Shown here one piece after another: positions 1 to 5,063 of a DNA stretch of 7,537 bases. This stretch comes from Streptococcaceae bacterium (lineage in GTDB: Bacteria; Bacillota; Bacilli; Lactobacillales; Streptococcaceae). The notes beneath the pieces were generated by a model. It worked only from the letters and a program-made list of their open reading frames with translations, had not been told where the DNA came from and ran no database searches. The position numbers were made by a program, and so were the translations under genes. The stretch is from the NCBI GenBank assembly GCA_031279745.1, contig JAITHN010000131.1, forward strand, positions 1 through 7,537, written 5' to 3'. Within the stretch, counting starts at the first letter, position 1. Each line of letters starts with the position of its first letter.

Positions 1-228
1 GCCCAATACAACAGGCAAGCCCACGCCAAAGAATTTATTCACTTGCACTTGTAAAAGTGTTGCCACCCCACACATGAAAATATCCGTTGAAATCAAATAG
101 GTCAGCTCTGTGGGTGAATAATTGAGCGCACTGGCAATTAAAATGGGTACTAAAATACTTCCAGAATACATCGCTAATAAATGCTGAAACCCTAGGGTTG
201 CTGATTGTACATTATTCTTTTTTTGCAT
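1..228 (-). CDS. pbuX: Xanthine permease, N-terminal part (cut by window edge)
   Basis: The first 76 codons of a membrane transporter run off the left edge. The protein begins MQKKNNVQSATLGFQHLLAM, the typical opening of nucleobase:cation symporter-2 (NCS2) permeases, with 'GFQHLLAMYSGSILVP' entering the first membrane segment (about residues 14-36) and a second hydrophobic segment near residues 48-60. The family imports xanthine or uric acid/uracil with H+ or Na+; the link to xpt points to xanthine. The ATG overlaps the xpt stop by one base (TGATG), so translation is probably coupled and both genes share one mRNA. The start is secure because of this overlap and the family match. The rest of the protein (NCS2 members are usually over 400 residues) lies outside the window, so completeness cannot be judged. 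Confidence 0.9.
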   Translation of the reverse strand, partial: MQKKNNVQSATLGFQHLLAMYSGSILVPILIASALNYSPTELTYLISTDIFMCGVATLLQVQVNKFFGVGLPVVLG

Positions 229-809
229 CAAATATCCGCCTCTCTAAATACCACTTTCCCATTTACAAAACCGTCCAAACGAGCTAGTGAAACCACACGA
301 GTCCCCGTGTCTTCTAGTAAAGCTCTTCCTTTTTGAAAACTTTTTTCAATCACAATGCCCACACCTGCAATAGACGCCCCTGCTTTTTGCGTAATATCAA
401 TCAAGCCTTTTGCAGCTTGTCCGTTTGCTAAAAAATCGTCAACGATTAGGACATGGTCGGTTTCATCAAGAAACTTTTTGGAAACCGAAACTGTGCTGGT
501 GACTTGCTTTGTAAAGGAATACACCTCTGCAGTTAAAAGCTCATCATTCATCGTTAAGCTATTGCCTTTCTTTGCAAAAATCATCGGCACACCTAATTTT
601 TGTGCGGTATAAACAGCTGGTGCAATGCCACTTGCTTCAATCGTCACCACTTTGGTAATTTCCTCATTACGAAATGCCTCAACAAACGCTTCGCCAATGG
701 CAGCCATTAACTCCCCATCCACCTGATGAGTCAAAAAACTATCTACTTTTAAAACATTTTCCCCTAAAACATTGCCATCATGTAAAATACGTTCTTCCAA
801 TAATTCCAT
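228..809 (-). CDS. xpt: Xanthine phosphoribosyltransferase
   Basis: This enzyme transfers the phosphoribosyl group of PRPP to xanthine, giving XMP for GTP synthesis; it is a cytosolic salvage enzyme. The 193-residue length is normal for the family. The PRPP-binding loop is visible as VLIVDDFLANGQAA (about residues 120-133), with the adjacent acidic pair DD; 'EASGIAPAV' near residues 58-66 and 'SFLTHQVD' near residues 24-31 are further family landmarks. The ATG at 809 is preceded by a good Shine-Dalgarno (GAGGTGA, positions 814-820 read on the minus strand). The gene is first in an operon with pbuX, whose start overlaps the xpt stop. Upstream there is a candidate promoter and PurBox but nothing resembling the purine riboswitch that precedes xpt in Bacillus subtilis. 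Nothing is odd in the coding sequence. Confidence 0.96.
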   Translation of the reverse strand: MELLEERILHDGNVLGENVLKVDSFLTHQVDGELMAAIGEAFVEAFRNEEITKVVTIEASGIAPAVYTAQKLGVPMIFAKKGNSLTMNDELLTAEVYSFTKQVTSTVSVSKKFLDETDHVLIVDDFLANGQAAKGLIDITQKAGASIAGVGIVIEKSFQKGRALLEDTGTRVVSLARLDGFVNGKVVFREADI

Positions 810-836
810 CGTTTCACCTCATTTTTTCTTATCCAT

Positions 837-860
837 AGTTTATCACGGCCACGCTGCTTA
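837..860 (-). promoter_or_regulatory. Candidate extended -10 promoter of xpt-pbuX
   Basis: Read on the minus strand, TGATAAACT gives an extended -10 (TG one base before TAAACT, 837-842). A clear -35 at standard spacing is missing; the loose TTGTTT lies 19 bases upstream (17 if GATAAA is used instead). Transcription would start near 830, leaving only about 10 nt before the Shine-Dalgarno. A weak -35 is what an activator-dependent promoter would show. This is inference from spacing only. Confidence 0.35.
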
Positions 861-887
861 CAAACAATAAAAACGAAAGAAAAGACA

Positions 888-912
888 CCGAATCCGTATT
901 TCGTTCGGATTT
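888..912 (-). promoter_or_regulatory. Candidate PurBox (PurR site) upstream of xpt
   Basis: On the minus strand, positions 912-900 read AAATCCGAACGAA, which matches 11 of 13 positions of the lactococcal PurBox as I recall it (AWWWCCGAACWWT). The box lies inside a dyad: CCGAA/TTCGG (888-892 with 904-908) and AATCCG/CGGATT (891-896 with 906-911). Its centre is about 76 bp upstream of the start site implied by the candidate -10, the distance described for activation by Lactococcus PurR. The dyad could instead act as an RNA hairpin if transcription begins further upstream. Confidence 0.55.
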
Positions 913-1031
913 TACGCTCAGACTGAATTTTCACTTTATACCTCTAAGCATTTAGATTTTTAGCGCAGTACATTGTTTTTTTCACAGTTGTTAACCACAA
1001 CGGAAAACTCATCTCTGTGTATAGAAAACCG

Positions 1032-1059
1032 AAAATGCGACGAATATTCGTCGCATTTT
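1032..1059 (-). terminator. Palindromic terminator after the HIRAN gene
   Basis: A perfect 14+14 base palindrome (AAAATGCGACGAAT and its reverse complement) lies 72 bp past the stop of the HIRAN gene. On the minus strand the stem ends in TTTT, followed by CGGTTTT. A/T ends around a GC-containing core give it the form of an intrinsic terminator, and the symmetry would let it work in both directions. It separates this gene from xpt. Confidence 0.75.
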
Positions 1060-1131
1060 CTTCATTCTCTATTTACACGCTGCATACGTTAAATACGCTC
1101 ATAAACCTTCAAAAAATGGTTCTCCGTTCCA

Positions 1132-1521
1132 TTAGTTTTTTTCTCTGGCATCTTTTATTTTCACCACCACACGGAATTGATGTTCTGGATGATTTTCTTT
1201 GCTTACAAATTGAATTCTGGATTCGAAAATATCCTGATGTCCGTAATACAACAAAGTACTGAACATTCCACTCTTTGCTGCAGGTACATAACCAATTTTT
1301 TTCTCCCCAAAATAAATTGCAACTGCTTCAGGATCATGTGGATTATCTGGCTCCACAACAAGTTGCACCTCTTGACCTAAAATTAGTTCCTCAATCACAT
1401 CTAACCCATCATAATACGTGAAACCTGCAATATGAAAATCGAGAAAATGCCGACTCGGTTCCCATTTATGATTGATAATCGACTCTCGAATTTCGTTAAT
1501 CTGTACTTTCTTGTCTACCAT
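1132..1521 (-). CDS. Small stand-alone HIRAN-domain protein
   Basis: A 129-residue protein that is mostly one HIRAN domain (about residues 28-122). Visible signs are the opening FHIAGFTYYDG, the core 'VVEPDNPHDPEAVAIYF' with the conserved N, D and A-V positions, and 'KKIGYVPA' with its G-x-V-P. In eukaryotic Rad5/HLTF the domain binds 3'-OH ends of single-stranded DNA; in bacteria it occurs alone or fused to other domains and its role is mostly unproven. No enzyme motif, signal peptide or membrane segment is seen; the first 25 residues are a charged lead-in. The ATG at 1521 has a good AAGGAGA Shine-Dalgarno. The gene has its own candidate promoter and terminator, so it looks monocistronic. 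A role in DNA handling is only an inference from the domain. Confidence 0.85.
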   Translation of the reverse strand: MVDKKVQINEIRESIINHKWEPSRHFLDFHIAGFTYYDGLDVIEELILGQEVQLVVEPDNPHDPEAVAIYFGEKKIGYVPAAKSGMFSTLLYYGHQDIFESRIQFVSKENHPEHQFRVVVKIKDAREKN

Positions 1522-1561
1522 TGTAATCTCCTTCTTTCAATCTCTGCGTTGCCTTAACTTT

Positions 1562-1570
1562 ATTCTAGCA
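1562..1570 (-). promoter_or_regulatory. Candidate extended -10 promoter of the HIRAN gene
   Basis: The minus strand reads TGCTAGAAT, an extended -10 (TG-N-TAGAAT, one mismatch to TATAAT), about 40 bp before the ATG. No convincing -35 is present at 16-18 bp; TTGAAC sits too close (14 bp). Extended -10 promoters often work without one. Confidence 0.5.
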
Positions 1571-1633
1571 AATTTATGCACGTTCAACATAAGAGACATT
1601 GTTCCGACATGCGTCCACCAACTGCAGAAGGAC

Positions 1634-1735
1634 TCAAATCCCCGTTGACACTTCAACGAATCGTTCCACATGACAGGCTATGCATCGTTTTTTTGGGTAT
1701 ACCCTGCTCTCTTCCACGCTCTCTTCTATGACCAT
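1634..1735 (-). CDS. Doubtful 33-codon ORF in the HIRAN-groEL gap
   Basis: ATG to TGA, 33 codons, beginning MVIEESVEESRVYPKKRCIA and containing one Cys-x-x-Cys-His (CIACH). An AAGGA lies 8 bases before the ATG, a workable ribosome binding site. I do not recognise the protein, and no clear promoter precedes it. An ORF of this length is easily produced by chance, so I list it only as a possibility. Two small dyads also fall here: CGTTGA/TCAACG (1643-1658) within the ORF and GGGTATACCC (1694-1703). Apart from these, the HIRAN promoter and the groEL terminator, I see nothing in the 1522-1901 gap. Confidence 0.15.
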   Translation of the reverse strand: MVIEESVEESRVYPKKRCIACHVERFVEVSTGI

Positions 1736-1820
1736 TTTTCGTTTCCTTGGCTATTCTTGCTTGAGGCAGTGGTGTTGTAATGTTGCTTTATATCCCCCTT
1801 AAAAAGGTACTTTTTTAGAT

Positions 1821-1845
1821 AAAAAAAGCGTGGATTTCTCCACGC
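1821..1845 (-). terminator. Intrinsic terminator of groESL
   Basis: A 7-bp GC-rich stem GCGTGGA/TCCACGC with a GAAA tetraloop (1828-1845) is followed directly by seven Ts on the minus strand (1827-1821). This is a textbook Rho-independent terminator 56 bp past the groEL stop. A weaker A/T hairpin (AAAAAG-TAC-CTTTTT) just beyond, at about 1801-1816, may act as a backup. Confidence 0.92.
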
Positions 1846-1901
1846 CCGCCCATCTAACTTATTCTCGACGCTTCCAAAGAACTTCTTCTTTCATTCGTTC
1901 C

Positions 1902-3533
1902 CTACATCATCCCGCCCATCATCGATGGATCCATGCCTCCGGCGGCTGGCATTGGGGACACAGGTTCAGGCTTATTGGCTACAACCGCTTCTGTTGTAAG
2001 TATGAGAGCGGCAACGCTTGTGGCGTTTTGAAGTGCTGAACGTGTAACTTTGGCAGGATCAACAATTCCAGATTCAATCATATTTACCCATGTTCCATCT
2101 GCTGCATTAAATCCAATTCCGACATCCGACTGTTTTAATTTATCTACAATTACGCTGCCTTCAAATCCTGCATTTAATGCGATTTGACGAACGGGTTCTT
2201 CCAAAGCACGAAGGACGATGCGTACACCTGTTTCAACATCCCCAACTGCATCAATGGCTTCTACTTTTGAGGCAACAGAAACTAAGGCAACTCCTCCTCC
2301 TGCAACAATCCCCTCTTCAACAGCAGCTCTTGTTGCGTTCAAGGCATCTTCGATACGAAGTTTCATCTCTTTTAATTCTGTTTCAGTCGCAGCTCCGACT
2401 TTTATCACGGCAACTCCACCTGAGAGTTTTGCAAGTCGTTCTTGAAGTTTTTCACGGTCAAAGTCGCTCGTTGTTTCAGCAATCTGTGCTTTGATTACCG
2501 CCGTGCGATTTGCAATATCATCTGGCGAACCTGCTCCTTCAACGATTGTCGTATTGTCCTTATTGACTACCACTTTTCCTGAGTTTCCAAGCATTTCAAG
2601 TGTTGCTTCTTTGAAATCAAGTCCAAGTTCATCTGTAATGACCGTTCCGCCTGTTAAAACTGCGATGTCTTCAAGCATCGCTTTTCTGCGGTCGCCAAAT
2701 CCAGGTGCTTTTACCGCAACAACATTGAATGTTCCACGAATCTTGTTTAAGACAAGAGTAGGTAAAGCTTCTCCGTCTACATCATCTGCAATGACCAAGA
2801 GCGGACGATTCTGTTGTAAGATTTGTTCCAAGAGTGGAAGAATATCTTGAATGTTCGAAATCTTTTTATCGGTAATCAAAATATATGGATTCTCAAGCGT
2901 TGCTTCCATTTTTTCCGTGTCTGTCACCATATATTGAGAAAGATACCCACGGTCAAACTGCATTCCTTCAACCACTTCAAGTTCAGTTTCCATCCCTTTG
3001 GATTCTTCAATGGTGATGACTCCGTCATTTCCAACTTTCTCCATGGCATCACTAATATAACGTCCAACAAGTTCGCTTCGACTTGATACACTCGCTACTT
3101 GAGCAATGGCTGACTTATCCGTAATCGGCACGGCTTGTGCTTTTAGTTCCTCTACCGCTGTTTTCGTCGCCAATTCTATTCCGCGGCGAATCCCGATTGG
3201 ATTCGCACCGGCAGTGACGTTTTTTAATCCTTCACGTACAATCGCCTGTGTGAGTAAGGTTGCCGTTGTCGTCCCGTCTCCTGCAATATCGTTTGTCTTG
3301 CTTGCGACTTCGCTAACGAGCTTGGCACCCATATTTTCAAAATGATCTTCCAATTCAATTTCTTTTGCGATTGTCACTCCGTCATTTGTAATCAACGGGG
3401 AACCATATGCTTTTTCTAAAACGACATTGCGTCCTTTTGGACCTAAGGTTACTTTTACTGTATCCGCTAAAATATCCACTCCTCGAACCATGGATTCACG
3501 AGCATCACTTGAAAATTTAATTTCTTTTGACAT
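1902..3533 (-). CDS. groEL: Chaperonin GroEL (Hsp60)
   Basis: The 60-kDa chaperonin forms the double seven-membered ring in the cytosol that encloses unfolded proteins and folds them with ATP and the GroES lid. At 543 residues it has full family length. Visible landmarks are the ATP-site segments VTLGPKGRNV (about 28-37), TNDGVTIAKEI (49-59, holding the equivalent of E. coli Asp52) and AGDGTTTA (84-91, equivalent of Asp87), the chaperonin signature AAVEEGIVAGGG in the equatorial domain, and a Gly-Met-rich tail ending GGMDPSMMGGMM. The ATG at 3533 follows an AGAGGAT ribosome site. It lies 63 bp after groES in the same operon and is ended by a strong terminator. Control is presumably by HrcA through the CIRCE before groES. 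No anomaly is seen. Confidence 0.99.
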   Translation of the reverse strand: MSKEIKFSSDARESMVRGVDILADTVKVTLGPKGRNVVLEKAYGSPLITNDGVTIAKEIELEDHFENMGAKLVSEVASKTNDIAGDGTTTATLLTQAIVREGLKNVTAGANPIGIRRGIELATKTAVEELKAQAVPITDKSAIAQVASVSSRSELVGRYISDAMEKVGNDGVITIEESKGMETELEVVEGMQFDRGYLSQYMVTDTEKMEATLENPYILITDKKISNIQDILPLLEQILQQNRPLLVIADDVDGEALPTLVLNKIRGTFNVVAVKAPGFGDRRKAMLEDIAVLTGGTVITDELGLDFKEATLEMLGNSGKVVVNKDNTTIVEGAGSPDDIANRTAVIKAQIAETTSDFDREKLQERLAKLSGGVAVIKVGAATETELKEMKLRIEDALNATRAAVEEGIVAGGGVALVSVASKVEAIDAVGDVETGVRIVLRALEEPVRQIALNAGFEGSVIVDKLKQSDVGIGFNAADGTWVNMIESGIVDPAKVTRSALQNATSVAALILTTEAVVANKPEPVSPMPAAGGMDPSMMGGMM

Positions 3534-3596
3534 TTTTTATCCTCTTCTTCGTTATTGTTTCATTCAACGCTACGGTGAAAAACTGCTTCAAACTTC

Positions 3597-3878
3597 TTAT
3601 TCAATAATTCCAACTAAATCTTCTTCATGGACGACAAGATATTCTTCTCCGTCAATCTTTACTTCAATCCCAGAAAACTTTTCAAAAATGACTCTTTGCC
3701 CCGCAACTACATTCGGACCTACGACCTTGTCTTTCAGTGTTTTTCCAGGTCCAACAGCAACAATGGTTGCGATTTGCGATTTCTCTTGCGCAGCACTTGC
3801 TAGCACAATCCCACCTATCGTTTTCTCTTCTTCTTTTTCAACCTTCAAAATGACTCTATCGCCTAATGGTTTAATCAC
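3597..3878 (-). CDS. groES: Co-chaperonin GroES (Hsp10), GTG start
   Basis: GroES is the heptameric lid that closes the GroEL cage. The 93-residue length and the opening IKPLGDRVILKVE are typical. The mobile loop that docks on GroEL is seen around residues 17-35 and carries the GGIVLAS hydrophobic tripeptide; 'GQRVIFEKFSGIEVK' near 60-74 and the end VHEEDLVGIIE are standard. The start codon is GTG (3878-3876), supported by a strong GAGGAGG ribosome site (3887-3893) eight bases upstream and by the family alignment; no in-frame ATG fits better. It is the first gene of groES-groEL, with a sigma-A-type promoter and CIRCE directly upstream. Confidence 0.98.
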   Translation of the reverse strand: MIKPLGDRVILKVEKEEEKTIGGIVLASAAQEKSQIATIVAVGPGKTLKDKVVGPNVVAGQRVIFEKFSGIEVKIDGEEYLVVHEEDLVGIIE

Positions 3879-3900
3879 TCGATTGTCCTCCTCTATAGTA

Positions 3901-3927
3901 TTGGCACTCTGAATTCAAGAGTGCTAA
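3901..3927 (-). promoter_or_regulatory. CIRCE operator (HrcA-binding)
   Basis: The element reads TTGGCACTC - 9 bases - GAGTGCTAA on the plus strand, against the CIRCE consensus TTAGCACTC-N9-GAGTGCTAA. The only departure is the third base of the groES-proximal arm (G for A). It lies immediately downstream of the predicted transcription start and just before the groES ribosome site, the usual place for HrcA repression of groESL; in the mRNA it can also form a hairpin. I see no CtsR-type heptad repeat near it. Confidence 0.95.
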
Positions 3928-3936
3928 TCTTAATGT

Positions 3937-3965
3937 ATTATACCGTTACAAAACATTTAAATCAA
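3937..3965 (-). promoter_or_regulatory. Sigma-A-type promoter of groESL
   Basis: Read on the minus strand, TTGATT (3960-3965), a 17-bp spacer and a perfect TATAAT (3937-3942). Transcription would begin near 3930, just ahead of the CIRCE operator. Confidence 0.9.
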
Positions 3966-3986
3966 GAACTTCACCTTTACCCTCCG

Positions 3987-4015
3987 TTTTCACACCGCTA
4001 TTTTTTTGATATACT
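3987..4015 (+). promoter_or_regulatory. Candidate promoter of tRNA-Ser
   Basis: TTTTCA (3987-3992), a 17-bp spacer and TATACT (4010-4015, five of six to consensus) would start transcription within a few bases of the tRNA 5' end at 4024. It is divergent from the groESL promoter; the two -35 boxes are about 20 bp apart. Confidence 0.5.
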
Positions 4016-4023
4016 GTACATAT

Positions 4024-4110
4024 GGAGAGGTGGCTCAGCTTGGTACGGCGCCGGACTCGAAATCCGGTAAGTGTTTAACGCACACGCGGGTTCAAATCCC
4101 GTCCTCTCCT
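4024..4110 (+). tRNA. tRNA-Ser (anticodon CGA)
   Basis: A class II tRNA that reads UCG codons. The acceptor stem is GGAGAGG (4024-4030) with CCTCTCC (4103-4109). The anticodon stem CCGGA/TCCGG (4051-4055, 4063-4067) encloses loop CTCGAAA, giving anticodon CGA at 4058-4060. A long variable arm (4068-4085, with GTGT/ACAC stem) is the serine hallmark, and the T arm is GCGGG-TTCAAAT-CCCGT (4086-4102). The D stem is short and weak (GCT/GGC). CCA is not encoded; T follows the acceptor. The discriminator base is T, whereas G is the usual one for bacterial tRNA-Ser. It is the only complete plus-strand gene here and is convergent with the zinc operon. Confidence 0.96.
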
Positions 4111-4128
4111 TTTAAACTTAGAAGTCTC

Positions 4129-4222
4129 AAAAAAACAGGTTACAGAATTGTATTGACTTCCTAAAGTTAGATTTTACGGTCTAACGTTTAGGGGTCAGTA
4201 CAGACTGTATCCTGCTTTTTTT
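4129..4222. terminator. Long inverted repeat, probable bidirectional terminator
   Basis: Two 43-base arms (4129-4171 and 4180-4222) flank an 8-base loop (TTTTACGG). The arms start with A7 and end with T7, then CAGG/CCTG, TACAG/CTGTA and TGAC/GTCA, and close with CCTAAAGTTAGA against TCTAACGTTTAGG (one bulged G). Most imperfect positions are T opposite G in the plus strand, so they pair as G-U in plus-strand RNA but become A-C mismatches in minus-strand RNA. It ends the tRNA-Ser transcript and probably the opposing adcB transcript, whose TAA stop lies inside the T run. Possible alternatives are a small mobile hairpin (MITE-like) or a structured RNA; I see no clear flanking target duplication. 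Confidence 0.75.
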
Positions 4223-5063
4223 ATACCCTCTGCTGTTTTCTATCGTTTTTTCTAAGGATAAAAAGTATCTTTTTCCAACCTGTTGCGAGAATGAATAGGA
4301 GAATGAACAATAGCGTTATGCTGGCACCAGGCGGCGTCTCCATAAAGAAACTTCCAAGTAGCCCTCCGTTCATTCCAATAAGCCCGGAAATCATTGAGAA
4401 CAGGATGACGGATGAAAAGCTTCGCCCCACCTTCATACCGATTGCTGCTGGTAAAATCATGATGGCGCTTACGAGCAACGCGCCTGCAATTGGGATCATA
4501 ATCGCGATGGATACACCGGTAATCACATTGAACAATATTGAAATCAATGAAGTTGGCAATCCATCTACGTATGCCGTGCTTTCGTCAAATGTGAGTACAT
4601 ACATGGGCCGTCTAAACAACGCATACAGAACAGTGATGATGATTAAAAGAATCAACAGCATCCAAACTTGTTCAGAAGAAATCGTAATAATACTTCCGAA
4701 GAGGTAATTTTCAATGCTCATACTGCGCTTTCCACCTCCACCAATACTCATCATGACAAGCGCAGATGCAAGTCCTCCACTCATCAAGATGGCTGTAGAA
4801 ATCTCTGAATAGGTTTTATAAAGTTGCTGGAGAATCTCCAAGAAAACAGCGGCTATCAAGACGACAATCATGGTGGAAAATGTTGGATTCATTCCAAAGA
4901 AGTAACCTAGCGCAACCCCAAATAGCGAGACGTGGCTCAGGGTGTCCGCCATTAAGCTTTGTCGCCTGAGAACAAGGAACACGCCTAACATGGGGGCTAT
5001 CAATGAAATCAAAAGGGAAGCCATCAGAGCTCTTTGCATAAAATCATAACTGAATATACTCAT
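4221..5063 (-). CDS. adcB: Zinc ABC transporter permease (ABC-3 family)
   Basis: The 280-residue integral membrane subunit forms the channel for Zn2+ delivered by AdcA. About eight or nine hydrophobic segments are visible (roughly 13-32, 44-60, 63-80, 90-108, 133-150, 171-190, 192-212, 217-236, 247-269). Family motifs are DTLSHVSLFGVALGY (40-54), GALLVSAIMILPAAIG (194-209) and the stretch around 161-180, which should contact the ATPase. The C-terminus is a basic cytoplasmic tail. The ATG directly abuts the adcC stop (TAG-ATG), with AGAGGTGG as ribosome site inside adcC, so translation is probably coupled. It is last in the operon; its stop codon lies in the T run of the long hairpin. The family also includes Mn2+ permeases; zinc is inferred from the AdcC partner. 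Confidence 0.95.
   Translation of the reverse strand: MSIFSYDFMQRALMASLLISLIAPMLGVFLVLRRQSLMADTLSHVSLFGVALGYFFGMNPTFSTMIVVLIAAVFLEILQQLYKTYSEISTAILMSGGLASALVMMSIGGGGKRSMSIENYLFGSIITISSEQVWMLLILLIIITVLYALFRRPMYVLTFDESTAYVDGLPTSLISILFNVITGVSIAIMIPIAGALLVSAIMILPAAIGMKVGRSFSSVILFSMISGLIGMNGGLLGSFFMETPPGASITLLFILLFILATGWKKILFILRKNDRKQQRV

Noticed and set aside
888..911. Transcription attenuator or riboswitch for xpt, using AATCCG/CGGATT and the alternative AACGAAA/TTTCGTT pairing
   Set aside because: The pairings are short, the T run after them is poor (TTTTTATTG), and no aptamer-like upstream structure or conserved purine-riboswitch loops are seen. A PurBox explains the dyad better, though RNA control is not fully excluded.
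1801..1816. Second terminator after groESL
   Set aside because: The stem is almost all A/T (AAAAAG/CTTTTT, 3-base loop) and unlikely to be stable by itself; noted only as a possible backup.
1830..2039. Plus-strand 69-codon ORF starting in the groEL terminator
   Set aside because: It begins inside the terminator stem and runs antisense to the groEL C-terminus, with no ribosome site.
2177..2850. Several long plus-strand ORFs across groEL (also 2823-3345 and 3427-3912)
   Set aside because: They lie antisense to an intact, full-length groEL/groES. Their proteins are low-complexity (Leu/Gln/Ser-rich) shadows of its codons and lack ribosome sites.
4129..4222. Insertion sequence or integrated element next to the tRNA
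   Set aside because: There is no transposase or integrase gene, no attachment-site duplication of the tRNA 3' end and no target-site repeat; the flanking T/A runs suit a terminator.
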